From Choristoneura fumiferana (taxonomy: Eukaryota > Arthropoda > Insecta > Lepidoptera > Tortricidae), in NCBI RefSeq assembly GCF_025370935.1, contig NC_133479.1:16905212-16969211 (forward strand): 64,000 nucleotides of DNA, given 5' to 3'. Positions within the stretch are counted from its first letter, which is position 1. Each line of letters starts with the position of its first letter. Shown in pieces: positions 10,560-21,573 of the stretch. A model generated the notes under the pieces. The model worked only from the letters and a program-made list of their open reading frames with translations. It was not told the origin of the DNA and did no database searches. Both the position numbers and the translations under genes were made by a program.

Positions 10560-10705
10560 ACAATAATATATATATTTGTCCGGTATACAAATTCACGTAA
10601 CTGGCATTAAATTATTCCACAGACAGACAGATACAGACAAACGGATAACAAAGTGGTCCCGTAAGGGTCCTATTTTTTCGCTTTTGAGGTGCGGAACCCT
10701 AAAAG
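10560..10705 (+). repeat. Related GACA repeat fragment
   Basis: It contains CACAGACAGACAGATACAGA and ends GGTGCGGAACCCTAAAA, the same terminal phrase as copy L1. It appears to be a shorter relative or a truncated copy of another family with the same microsatellite. Confidence 0.45.
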
Positions 10706-11280
10706 TAGCCTATGCATCCTGGATAGTGTGGTTTATCTGTAAAAATATTTTTTTTAAATCGGTTTAGTAGTTACAGTACCTGATTACCCTCTACAACAAA
10801 TAAAACAAATGAAACTTTATAGAGTATTCATTATCTCAAACTCATAACATTTATTGACATAAAAAAACACACACTACATCACAACAAAAACACAGTAAAA
10901 AACATAAATAGAAGAATAGAGAAAAATTAGAGACGCTGCGCTGTAGTGTGATGCCAAAAACAAAGACAAATTAAAAAGATGTGTCGTAATTGTAGCGGTA
11001 ATAGCGTTATATACAACAGTAATTTGTATTAATATATTTTTTACATCAGATCAGAATCGCCATGATGTTGTCCAACCTCCGATAGGAGAGGAATGGGAAG
11101 AAGAAGATATTTTTTTACAGTCTAAAAAACTGAAGCTTGTGTCAGAGAACCTTTTCGCTGTAAATGCCATTATGACATCTGGCATACATCTCCCGAAGAA
11201 ATCATTGTAAAAATTGAATGATGTTTTGCAATAATGAGTCAACTCACTGTCATTTTTCAATACAATGTCAACTGTAAAAA
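10706..11280. other. Non-coding DNA, no gene seen
   Basis: Anonymous AT-rich sequence with an A-rich stretch at 10,860-10,930. No coding or RNA feature is supported. Confidence 0.45.
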
Positions 11281-11905
11281 ACCGGCCAAAAGCGTGTCGG
11301 ACACGCCCAAAATAAGGTTCCGTAGCCATTACGAAAAAATTAATTAATATTTTTCTAAGAATTTCGTATTTTATACGGAATCTTCCATAGTTTAGGCATA
11401 TTTTATACCTTAGGCTGCTATTTACCCTTAAACTACTAATAATTCTCAAGCAAACTTAGCCGTTATAGTTTTCCTTAAAAGTATGATATACTTACTACCA
11501 CCCTGAATTATTTCAAATTTTTTAGGTTTGGATTTTAGAGGGGGGGGACGCTCGATTTTAATGAAAATTTGCACTTTAAAGTTGAATATTTCGCAAACAT
11601 ATCGCTGAATCGAAATCATCTTAGCAAACCCCTAATGGTTTTAAAAGACCTATCCAACGATACCCCACACTATAGGGTTGGATGAGAAAAAAAAATCACC
11701 CCCACTTTACGTCTATGGAAGGTACCCTAAATATACATTTTTATTAATTGTACCATTTTGTCGGCATAGTCTACACATATATCCGTGCAAAATTACAGTT
11801 TTCTAGCATTGATAGTCCCTGAGCAAAGCCGCGGACGGACGGACAGACAGACAGACAGACATGGCGAAACTATAAGGGTTCCGTTTTAGCCATTTTGGCT
11901 CCGAA
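11281..11905 (+). repeat. GACA-bearing dispersed repeat, copy L2
   Basis: It is collinear with L1 from ACCGGCCAAAAGCGTG to CCATTTTGGCTCCG, with a cleaner microsatellite (GGACGGACAGACAGACAG, 11,833-11,860). Same orientation as L1 and L3. An open frame on the opposite strand is incidental. Confidence 0.75.
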
Positions 11906-12821
11906 ACAAAAAACAGCATCCAATTAATCAAGAAAAGGTTCCACTTTAGTGCGCGATTCAGTTTATTCGGTGTTATACATGCGGTTTTAGTTTTCCGATG
12001 TGCCACTCGGCTGGAAACAGAGGTCTTAGTGTCACAGCTCATTAGAGCCACCCGGCACCATACTAGCACCAACTTTCGGCGTCCGCTTGTTGTCCACAGG
12101 TGGTCCACGGGTGGACCCCGCGTTGACAACGAATGGACCTCGCGTGGTCCACGAATTTCCTAGTAGTCACTATGGCGGCGAGCAGCGGGTTATCACCAAG
12201 TGGTCCACTCGCCCTCCGCGCGTGGCAACCTCGCGAGTGCGGCGATCCGGTGTCGCTAGAGTTGATGTAGTGAGCGCATACCTATACAAATCCATAATTA
12301 TGAAGAATATTAACCGCTCGAGGCGAGGCGGTGCTGGTCGTGTGGTTGTAATGAGCTGTGACCTTTATTGTCTAACGCACTTGAAATCACAATTTTTTTC
12401 ACTTTCTGTCACTTGGTCAAACATAATGGGCAAACGTCAGAGCGTTAGCCAATACGGCCATAGACTGAATTACGATTGAGACAGTATGATGTGATGACAG
12501 TGTTATGGTGGAAATGTGACAGAAAATAAACAAAGTTTATTGCTTTTTATGGTGCTATCCTCTGCGTAAAGATAAGTATGTATCAATGGTTTTATGCATA
12601 CACTAAAATGTCCTCAGGGAAAAGTGTTTGCTTGTTTAAACAACGTGCTATTCTAACAATCCGGATAATTAATTTTAATAATAAGTAAGGTAAATTATTT
12701 TGATTGTTTCCATGAATAAAAAGTATATTTTCCCGCGAATATATTTTTAAAATGTTCCAAAAATAATTTGTGGAATCAGGCATTACTTTGCGGAGTTCCA
12801 CATCAATAAACTACTTATAAG
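11906..12821. other. Unassigned region with GGTCCAC motifs
   Basis: The section 12,085-12,260 is GC-rich and holds several copies of GTCCAC/GTGGAC in both orientations (TGGTCCACGGGTGGACC, GTGGTCCACGAA). A 130-codon open frame runs through it on the plus strand from 12,087 but is Arg/Ser-rich, has no recognisable domain and no homologous copy here, so I do not call it a gene. The rest is AT-rich non-coding DNA. Confidence 0.4.
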
Positions 12822-13127
12822 AATTTCTTTGCTCACCCGCGACCTTATGATAGCTAAATTTATGCAAATGTTAGACACAGAACACCGACAGAGAACAGAG
12901 GACAGAGTCTAACTCAAAGTCTAATCTGAAAGCATGGTGTACGGTTGTGTTTCTCTGAAGATGAGCTCTGGTTGAGTTCGAAACGTGGCAGTGTAGTGTG
13001 GTGGTGGTGATAGATGGGTTTGTGTGATTTATGTATGTTCTTACAGTGTGGAGGTGGAGGAACTGCATAAACATGCATATTTTGCATAAGCTTAGCTATC
13101 ATAAGATCGCGGGTGAGCAAAGAAATT
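12822..13127. mobile_element. Fold-back element, 47-bp TIRs
   Basis: The left arm 12,822-12,868 begins AATTTCTTTGCTCACCCGCG and the right arm 13,081-13,127 is its reverse complement with three mismatches. The total is 306 bp. The interior has no coding sequence; it holds AGATGAGCTCTGGTTGAGTT. A MITE or fold-back transposon is the natural reading. Target duplication is not evident. Confidence 0.8.
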
Positions 13128-13538
13128 GTATTAGTTTATTTAAAAAATGGTGCAAAAACTTCAGTGATGAAGTGCACAATCCGCACTGAACCCCGTGTGG
13201 TAACTACAGATCAAGGCCTCTCATTCTAAGAGGAGGCCAGTGTCTCGCAATAAGACGACATGATGATCCAAAAATACGAGAACATTCTGAGTTTTATTTT
13301 TCAATTGTTATTCTAAGAAAAAGATCTCATAAATATTTTTTGAGGTTGAATTTACTTTGTGAACTTAAAAGCATGTAAGGGTGAAATGTAATTAAAAATA
13401 AAGATTAATTTTAAATTAAATTTCAAAGGGCATGCAAGAGCGAGATATGTAAATTGTAGATGAGTGAAGGAGACGAATAAAGAACACTTCCAAGATGTCT
13501 GATTTTTAGTTAGCATTAAATTTACCTTTTATTAACCA
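13128..13538. other. Non-coding DNA with a weak SINE trace
   Basis: At 13,160-13,270, the words TGAAGTGCACAATCCGCACTG, CTCTCATTCTAAGAGGAGGCC and GACATGATGAT follow the order of the SINE 3' half on the plus strand, heavily diverged. Beyond that, nothing is recognised. Confidence 0.4.
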
Positions 13539-13710
13539 CTAGCTGTTGCCCGCGGCTTCGCCCCCGTTGTATTTTTTCTGTATTTTCTTCCATAAAAACC
13601 TTCTCCTGATAATAAAAAACACAGCAAAAAAAGAATTCGCGAAATCGGACCAGTCGTTCCCGAGTTTTGAGCTTAGCAACACATTTGACGATTCATTTTT
13701 ATTTATATTT
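13539..13710 (-). mobile_element. Non-autonomous Helitron, family D
   Basis: On the minus strand it ends GGGGGCGAAGCCGCGGGCAACAGCTAG, then T, the Helitron 3' signature (hairpin plus CTRR). The same family is intact at 37,678-37,854, beginning TCTATATAAATAAAAATTA. Here the 5' end has lost its TC dinucleotide. It lies 8 bp from the larger Helitron A copy. Confidence 0.7.
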
Positions 13711-13951
13711 ATTTATTACTAGCTTTTGCCCGCGACTTCGTCTGCGTAGATTTTTATATTTACACAATACTCGATAGGAATGAAGTTAATGTCCCGCATT
13801 GGCCGTTTCTTAGAATTTTCGAAAAATCCCTTCAAACTACAGCTAAACAATCAACTGAAAAATCTGATCATGATCACCAAGTTTCACATCTAAGTTGCTC
13901 AAGAAATAAGATTTTTATTCTTTGCTTACTTTTTTCCTACATCGAGTGATC

Positions 13952-14131
13952 TCAAAGATTGCGTACATGTCTTTGGGATCGCAACCCAGCCTCGCGCTGG
14001 CTTGCCGTTTCAGCCGAAAGCGAAGCAGCCTGCCCGGCTAGAGCGGCACTGAGTCTCCCATCGCGGTCTTCCTCAGACTCCTGAGACCGTGCCGTGCCCC
14101 TGGTAGTCGATTCGTTTTTTCGGGAAGGCAT
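13952..14131 (-). pseudogene. Possible Helitron Rep/helicase N-terminal remnant
   Basis: A 59-codon frame starts MPSRKNESTTRGTARSQESE and ends in HVRNL-stop. It is rich in Arg, Ser, Glu and Ala, with a repeat-like phrase SAETASQREAGLRSQRH. Polar repeats of the ET-x-x-QREARL kind are known at the N terminus of insect Helitron Rep/helicase proteins, so I infer a leftover of the autonomous parent. In copies A2 and A3 the A run after CCCG has one extra A, which shifts the frame after about five codons. The identification is inference from composition and context; it could be a chance frame. Confidence 0.4.
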
Positions 14132-14289
14132 GGTAACGCCTGTAAAATGCGAGTCCCAAATCCGAAATCGTTGTAAATTTACTCCGCAAAAGAAAGAGAA
14201 AAATGTTTTTTTTTTTAAGTACTCACCTTCGTGACCAGGATTAAGTGCTTAAAAGAGGCAATACGTAAGAATATTGATGAGATATAATT

Positions 14290-14735
14290 CGTCATCATCA
14301 GCCGGAAGAGGTCCACTGATCGAAAAAGGCCTACCCCTTACAACGCCACAATAATAATACTCGTAATAAATCCATTTATTTCGGGCAACTTGGCCCATAC
14401 AATAAATACCTTACAGACTAACGTACCTACATATAATCAATAATATTACAATACAAATAAATTATAAATTACAATGAACGACAACTCGCCACTTGCATCC
14501 ACCGGTTTCCCGCAAGTCTCACAATGTCGTCATTCTACCTGGAGGGAGGCCTGCCAACGCTTCGTCTTCCGGTCGCCGCTCCTCGAGGACTTCTCCCCCA
14601 ATGAATAATAATGAATATCTGTTCTTCGAGCGATGTGGCCTGCCAATTGCCACTTCAACTTGCATATAATTTTTCGAGCTATGTCAGTGACCCTAGTTCT
14701 TCGCCGAATTTTCGTATTCCGGATATAAATTAATT
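14290..14735 (-). pseudogene. LINE RT remnants nested in Helitron A1
   Basis: On the minus strand the fragment encodes a decayed TRVTDIARKIICKLKWQ-LAGHIARR segment, typical of the C-terminal region of RTE-like reverse transcriptases, and ends TCCGGCTGATGATGACG. It is itself interrupted at about 14,355-14,475 by a second LINE 3' end (CCGAAATAAATGGATTTATT with an ATT tail), flanked by ACAAT on both sides. So a LINE sits in a LINE, and both sit in a Helitron. Confidence 0.6.
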
Positions 14736-15919
14736 AGGAATAATTTATGTCATTTTTCTATTAATTAATTATACGCGTGTTGAATATGAGTGTTGATGTA
14801 ACCACTACGTAACTATGTTAACTCGTTTGTTTCATAGTTCTCCATAAGATGGCACTGTGAAATGTGTTGCAATTCATTTATTTTTTTTGTATCAATTACC
14901 TATTCAGTTAAATTTCTTGATATCCGTACACCCTCTTTTAAACTTAGTCAATTTGGCTAAATCGGCGCCATCTGTTAGTGTAACAGGGTACTCAATAGCG
15001 ATACTTATACTCGTACGCGTGTTGATATGTGTGTTGATTTTACCATTACTTATACTTCTTTTTTTAGCATTAGAAAGAAGGCAAGCGATCTTGATGTGTC
15101 TTTATATTGAAAAAAACTTTTGCAAATAAGTCACAACAAATAGTAACAATTAGCAAGGATATAATGATCATTTACATGCTTTTGGTATCATAAAAGTTAT
15201 AGCAACTGTTTTTCAAAACGTTTTTCAATAAAAAGACTCGTCAAGATTGTTTACCCTTTTCTAATGCTAAAAAACTAAGTACTATGTAAGTAAACTCTTT
15301 TTTATTAGTTTACTCCATTATTTACTGTTTACCCAGTTCTCCAAAAGATGGCATTGCAATGTGTGGGCAATTACTTTATTGTCGTTTAATTTTAGTCGTA
15401 TTAGTAAATCAATTAAATTATTCAATTAAATTTGTTGATATCCGTACTCCCTCTTTTAAACTTAGAGTTAATTTGGCAAAATCCTTCCTCAGTGGCTTAC
15501 TCGAGTCACAACGTTATTAATTTCAGCGCCATCTGTTAGTTCATCAGGGTACTTGATAGTCATAGCACGTATTTGAAAACTTGAAGGTGGAAACTTAACT
15601 CAATCGAATCGAATGTAGTAGCTACCTCCACTTTTAAGGGTTGAATTTTTATACCCTAAGGGTCGAATTTTTGTAGCCTATAACCTGGCCGGGGATTTTC
15701 TCGTCAGATTAGTAAAGTTTGCATAAAAATCCGTTCAGCCGTTCTCACGTGATGCGCGGTCAAATAAACGACAAACAGATAAACAGACAAACAGACAAAA
15801 ATTCTAAAAACTGTTGGAACGTGTTCTGTTATCGATTCTAAGTATCCCCAGACAACTTTTTTTCGAATATCTTCCATGTACAGACTTTCGACCCTCTTCA
15901 GCTTTATTATATGTATAGA

Positions 15920-17292
15920 TTAATTATTATTATTATTATTATTCACCATAATTAACTACTAAACACTATTATATAGGGCAACACCATAAACTGCAAAAGT
16001 AGAATATTTTTTAAGTAGCGTAAGAAACGCGCCTCTAAAATTAAACCGAGAGGTTCCCTAAATGCTTTCAAACAGATAATATCCACGTCATTTAGAACCT
16101 ATTCCTACGGCACAGTGACGCCACTAGCAAACAGCTCGTAATAATATCCAACGGGCGTTGTAATTAATTCCTAAGGCTGTACGCCGTAGGTTTTTGAAAG
16201 AACGAAGCTACGTGCTACGAGAATTCAGAAACCTTCAGTCTGCATTTAGCAAGCGTGCGGCGCGCACGACACTCTAACCACCGATCGTCACGATAAAAAA
16301 ACCAACCCACCCTTTCTTAAATACGTACCTATAGCAACATAGATAGTTTATTTACAGTTCCTAAAACCATCCAATGTTGTTTTAGTTGTGGATAAAGTTA
16401 CAGAAAACTTTTTCGGAGTGCCTTTTCTACTTTAAAAGTTCGAGGACTCGTTGGATGCTATTTTTGAAAAGTTTGTTTTCTTTGACTTTCAGTGATTTTA
16501 ATTTGTTGATATTGACTTTTGGTGATGTTTTGTTTTTAGCGTCTGTCAACGTCTAAGGTAAGATTTATTTATTGTTTTAAACTATATATATAACTGAACT
16601 ACGTAACTTCAGTTACTACAATATGTTTAACAAATTTTCCATTGAAAACAAAAAAACAATAGGTTGTAACAATGTGGATATTGTTAATAAAATATACTAA
16701 AACAAATTAAATCTACAGTTGATTAATCGCAAAAAAAGATTAGCTAAAAGCCACAGAAAATATATTTTGTTTTTTGTTTGTGGCTGTTTGCAAATTCGTT
16801 ATCGCGTTAAAACGCAGAGCTCTCAATCTGATATGAATCCGGGTCAGTACTCTAACAGCCGGCTGAAAAGTGGTTACCATTATCTGTGATTCATCAATAA
16901 CATTAATCAGTCGGAATTTGTTGTGGAAAAATCAAAACGTTTGTTTTGAAGGCATTTGCGAGGAAAATTTGCGTTTCTTTTCATAGTCCGGAGTAAATTT
17001 ACTCGTATGAGATCTAAAAACCGAGTTTCTGAAGACTTTTGATATTCTTCTAAATATTTATTTTCATTATTATGTAATAATATTATTACAGCCAACAACA
17101 ACATATAGAAATAAAAATATTAAATTGCAGCATTTCTTACAATAAATTTATAAAAAAACATATGCCCTGTGCGTCGCAATAGGGAATGGATGAAAATTTT
17201 AGAAATGCATGAATTTTTTTTATCAATAGGAATAACCTATCTAATTAACAAAAAAACATCAGATTTTTAAGTAGCATCAATTAATTTATAAA
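15920..17292. other. Anonymous DNA, no gene seen
   Basis: A short ATT microsatellite (15,921-15,944) is the right flank of Helitron A1. The remainder has no coding frame of note and no second copy in the window. A weak inverted pair, AAAGCCACAGAAAA and TTTGTGGCT, lies at 16,746-16,785. Confidence 0.45.
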
Positions 17293-17902
17293 ACCGGCCA
17301 AGAGCGTGTCGGACACGCCTGAAATAGGGTTCCGTAGCCATACGAAAAAATTAAGTAGGTAATAATTTTTCTAAGGATATCGTATTTTGTACGGAATATT
17401 CCAAGTTTAGGTATATTTTATACCTTAGGCTGCTATTTACTCTTACACTACTAATAATTCTCAAGAAAACTTAATCGTTATAGTTTTCCTTGTAAGTTTG
17501 ATACACTTACTACCATCCTGAACTTTTTCAAAATTTTCCACCCATCGGTTTAGATTTTAGAGGGGCGCTTTAAAGTTGAACTTCGCAAACAAATCACTGA
17601 ATCGAAAAATCATCTTTGCAAACCCCTAATGGTTATAAAATACCTATCTAACGATACCCCACACAATAGGGTTGGATGAGAAAAAAAATCACCCCCCTTT
17701 ACATCTATGGGAAATACCCTTAAAAATATATATTTTTAAGTTTTAATTGAACCATTTTGTCTTCATAGTTTACATATATATCTGTGCAAAATTACAGCTT
17801 TCTAGCATTGATAGTCCCTGAGCAAAGCCGCGGACGGACGGACAGACAGACAGACAGACATGGCGTAACTATAAGTTTTCCGTTTTTGCCATTTTGGCTC
17901 CG
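17293..17902 (+). repeat. GACA-bearing dispersed repeat, copy L3
   Basis: It is collinear with L1 and L2 (ACCGGCCAAGAGCGTGTCGG to TTTTGCCATTTTGGCTCCG) with small internal deletions. The tetranucleotide tract GGACGGACAGACAGACAG is at 17,833-17,860. Three copies within 9 kb all share one orientation. Confidence 0.75.
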
Positions 17903-18292
17903 ATTATCAGTTCTATACGCTACGCATTTTACCTACCGCAGAATTAGTTAGACGCAACAAGAAAAATAAGAGCATTTCAAGGATAAACTTTGATTTATCA
18001 AAATTTTGGTATTTGTTGATAAGATATACGTAATAAACATTATTATGGTTCCTTTGAACCCTACGGGTATGGAACCCTAAAAACGAATAGTAACACATGT
18101 TATTAGACATTCTATATTTACACATTTTTGCAATTAGTATTATGGAATAGATACCACACAACGCAAATAGTTTAAGTAAGTGTTTTTCAGTAATGGAATT
18201 TTAAATCAATTAATTATAAAGAACAGAATTTTCATGGGAACTTTATAAGTTTAGCAAGTATTTATATACCTACTACTTTATTTTGTTTACAT

Positions 18293-18870
18293 AGCTCGGC
18301 CATTTTCATTTTACTGTGCACCTGTCTCATTACCGTACCGCTTTTTTCCGCACTAGTGACACCGTAATTAGACTTGAGTGCACAGATAAATGGAAATGGC
18401 AGCCATCCTTTTTTTAGATGTGCACTCAGTCTCAGCTCAGTGCCGTGTCGCTTTTGCATGAAATAAGTTTATGGTAAAAAAAAATTTTTTAATACAATCT
18501 TTTTTGTTGACTATACTTTTTGTTGTCGACTGTACTTGTATTGTCTTGTCACCCAAACTACATTTGTATACCAAATTTCAAGTCGATGTCATTAGCCTTT
18601 GCGAAGTTCCGTCCAGTGGAGACGTCCCTGGCCGCCGGACTACCAGGATGTCACTACAAGATTATTGTATTGTCATTGTCACGCAATTTACAAAAGTATA
18701 CCAAATTTCAAGTCAATCCAACCACTGGAAGTTGGTCGAATTTAACTTGCGAGATTTGATTACAGAAAGACAGACAGACAAACAGACAACGGGACAGGTG
18801 AAACTAAATAAAAGCTTGTAAAAAAAACGGTAATTAGACGGGTGTACAGTAAAATGAGAATGGCCGAGCT
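18293..18870. mobile_element. TIR element with nested repeat
   Basis: The left end AGCTCGGCCATTTTCATTTT at 18,293 and the right end AAAATGAGAATGGCCGAGCT at 18,870 are imperfect reverse complements over about 44 bp. Total length is 578 bp. A different repeat occupies 18,500-18,828, so the original element was probably about 250 bp. Confidence 0.65.
18500..18828 (+). repeat. Repeat with internal tandem pair and GACA tract
   Basis: Two units of about 110 bp share TATACCAAATTTCAAGTC, at about 18,568 and 18,699. It ends with AGACAGACAGACAAACAGAC and GTGAAACTAAATAAAAGC. Chance reading frames of up to 116 codons cross it. The class is unknown. Confidence 0.55.
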
Positions 18871-19273
18871 CATTGTAGCGAAATATTTAAAGAACACATT
18901 TACAACTAAATGGATTCACTTTTTACGAGCGATTGTTGACCAAGTTACGAGTATGTTGCCATAAAATAGAGATAAAACTATTTTTTACTATGAAAATAGA
19001 GCATTAAAACAGAGGGCCGAAAATATATTATAGAAAACTTACAGTTTGCCCTCAAATTACCTTTACAAGTAATTATTTTTAACTTCTAGAATTCACATGT
19101 ACCTTTGTGGAAAATTTATTACCTTCCAAATATTAAAGTCTATTTTCACGATTAGCTACTATTGGCTGATAATTGAGAGAGGGAGAATGAAAGAGAGAGA
19201 GAGAAATATTTATTAACACATATTCGATACACAGGTTAAAATACATTGAGAAGGAAAACTTAGGTAGGTACAC
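18871..19273. other. Non-coding DNA with GAGA run
   Basis: A short GAGA microsatellite (19,173-19,205) precedes a sequence that looks like a LINE 3' tail (AATATTTATTAACACATATTC). No gene is supported. Confidence 0.4.
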
Positions 19274-19724
19274 CGCGCGAGTTGAATGCAGTCGGGGCCT
19301 GAGGTGAAGAGCGGGAGCCTCTCCCCCCGCAATCCACACGCCCCGCCTCATTCGCCTTTAGTGTAGTGCTGTCTTTGATAGCTGTTGTATTGATCGCGTT
19401 AAAACTCATATTGCACCCCGTTTTAATTTTTATTTGTTTTTTATGATGACTGATCCGAGTTCGTTTCCGTTTTTTTTGTTGACAGTTTAATCGAGTTACA
19501 TCCATCGTGTTGAGTCACGTTGCGACTACAATGGATGAAACAAATAAAAGGTTAGGTGCAAAGTCCTGTTTATATACATAATTATGTATTTAAAGCGCAA
19601 AAGTTAAAAAAAAATTAAAATTAAAATAACAGTTATTTTAAAAATATATCGACATACAGAAATCATTAATTATAATAAGGTCGCATTACTATCGCATTCC
19701 TGAGCTCTGCATTCAACTCGCGCG
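19274..19724. mobile_element. Putative DNA element with 18-bp perfect TIRs
   Basis: CGCGCGAGTTGAATGCAG at 19,274-19,291 is an exact inverted copy of CTGCATTCAACTCGCGCG at 19,707-19,724. The 451-bp interior includes a GC-rich segment after the left TIR but no transposase frame. No target duplication is obvious. Confidence 0.6.
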
Positions 19725-20808
19725 CTATGTATAAATTAGGGCTCCTAGGCCCCAGGGGTCCAAGAGGTAATTGAGATGTACCAATTTTTGACAACATATA
19801 ATAAATCGAAAACCATTTGGAGAAATAGGCTTTGTGAAGCGTTTTCAGAAATCAGATTCCAAAAATGTGATAAACTGAATTAAATAAACAAAATTTAAGT
19901 AATTACCCTCATTTGACCCCTGCAGTGTCCCGTCACAAAGGCAAGTTATAAAGCAGGTCTACACTCTTAAGCAAATTGACAGTTTGAATTGTTGCTGTCC
20001 TGCTTATTATAGCAAAGAGTGACAAAGATAGAACTTTAATCATATGATGCGGACCCGGCCTTAAACAGTTGTCATTTATCGTAAAGTCCGAAATGTATAC
20101 GAGTATTTCCAATGTATACAAAATAATTTAAACATCAGATTTTTAATAAAAAAATATCTGTTTACTGTCACACCATTAAATAAACATAGGAATAATCGAA
20201 GCTCAAAGAAGATAAATAAATAAAACTATTGTCATGGTTCATTTAGGACCCTAAGCCGTGTTTGAATTATTGTCAAATTGTAATGCCACAGATTATGTTA
20301 TGTACGACCTGATTTTTTGTAGGCAATGGAACCTGGCTGTCTCACTGTGACGTCATCCAGCGTATTTCGTAAAAAAAAATTAAATACTCATCCCAATTCA
20401 AAATAAATAAAAATGGTATCATAAAATAGCCTATTCTTTCCAAAAATAAAATAAAAACTATAGGTTATTTTTTTTTGGTGCGTCCCAATTGGGTAGATTC
20501 CTGGGTAAAAAATATACGAGTACCTATATCAGAAGTTATTATCAGACACTTTTTTTTATTTTATCAATCAAACAAATAATTACAAAGATGAAGCGTGGCA
20601 TAGTTTGGCAGTGGGGCTCATGACGTCACGCAGTGATTAATCTATCTTGGCAAAGTCGCCTGAAACTGTAATTAAAGTCATTCTCTTATTTATTACGTTG
20701 CCTTAAGTGGAATTATGTCGTGCGGGATGTCTACTAGATGCGCCCTCAAAAATGGGCACCTTCAGCAATATGGCACTGCACAGCCGTAACCAGCAAGCAA
20801 GCTAGAAA
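19725..20808. other. Anonymous DNA, no gene seen
   Basis: AT-rich sequence with several A and T runs. No coding, RNA or paired-repeat structure is seen. Confidence 0.5.
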
Positions 20809-21150
20809 GAGATGACAATAACTTTATGCTCCCATGGCGTCCCACAAAACGAGGGAATTCTTGTGGTTTTTAGTGGGTACCTCCGTTGTCCATACCCTCA
20901 TACCCACTGTTTCCCCAAGCAGAGCTGGATGAATAAGATGCATTTGCCACACCATAAAAAAAGGAGACGGCAACCGCTTCATGCTCCCGTGGCGCCCCAT
21001 AATGGCATCGAAGGAACTTGTGTGGTTTTTAGTGCGTACCCCCCCCTCGTGGGCCCCTACCCACCCACATCCCATGTCCTACCTTTCCACAAGCAGAGCT
21101 GGATGCAAAAGACGCATAATTGCCACACCATAAAAAAGGAGATGGCAAGA
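20809..21150. repeat. Two-unit tandem repeat, ~155 and ~175 bp
   Basis: Unit 1 (20,809-20,963) and unit 2 (20,964-21,138) both run from GAGAYGRCAA and TTCATGCTCCCRTGGCG-like text through AAGCAGAGCTGGATG to TTGCCACACCATAAAAAA. A third start (GAGATGGCAAGATGATCTG) follows at 21,139. One frame after it reads KRRWQDDLCAG, which resembles the RRW-DDL motif of LINE reverse-transcriptase tails, so the array may derive from a duplicated LINE segment. Confidence 0.6.
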
Positions 21151-21573
21151 TGATCTGTGCGCTGGACTGAGCAAATATATATCTTCTTCTAAGTGGCTAC
21201 TCTCTTGACAGAGTCGTCGGTTCAGGATCACTAGTGAACCTTCACACCTTCACGACAACTTTTTAACTGAATGCTCATCTCATCCGCTCGAAGTTTGAAT
21301 GGTGGATTCCTTAAAGTGATATGTTCACCTTTGTACTCTGTGACCTTTGTACAAAAGTTCAATGTTTGTCAGTTGCATTACTGTCATATTGTCAAAAATA
21401 CATATATACTTTCTACGAAAAATAGATGTGGTGATTTTGCTTTGCCTTCTAAACTCTTAGTCACCTTTCCCTATCTTTTAGTCAACTTTTATGACACCCA
21501 CAGAAAGAGATGAGTGATTCTAAAACCGGGCACGGCACGGGAAAATGTAGGTACATAACTTTGGATAGAAAGA
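21151..21573. other. Non-coding DNA, no gene seen
   Basis: Anonymous sequence. A chance frame of 80 codons at 21,271 has no recognisable motif. Confidence 0.4.

Larger units (their letters stand above)
13719..15919 (-). mobile_element. Helitron family A, copy A1 (2.2 kb)
   Basis: On the minus strand it starts A|TCTATACATATAATAAAGC and ends ACGAAGTCGCGGGCAAAAGCTAG|T. The terminal hairpin, CTAG end, TC start and A/T host flanks are all diagnostic of Helitrons, and there is no TIR or TSD. Copies A2 (33,672-35,898) and A3 (54,510-56,735) are collinear but in the other orientation. The interior holds a 59-codon Rep/helicase-like remnant, LINE debris and a ~200-bp diverged internal duplication. 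It lacks Rep and helicase domains and so is non-autonomous. Confidence 0.85.

Noticed and set aside
14857..15129. 90-codon hydrophobic open frame present in all three Helitron A copies
   Set aside because: It has the look of a membrane protein because the DNA is AT-rich, overlaps an internal inverted repeat and has no recognisable family. Three recent copies cannot show constraint.
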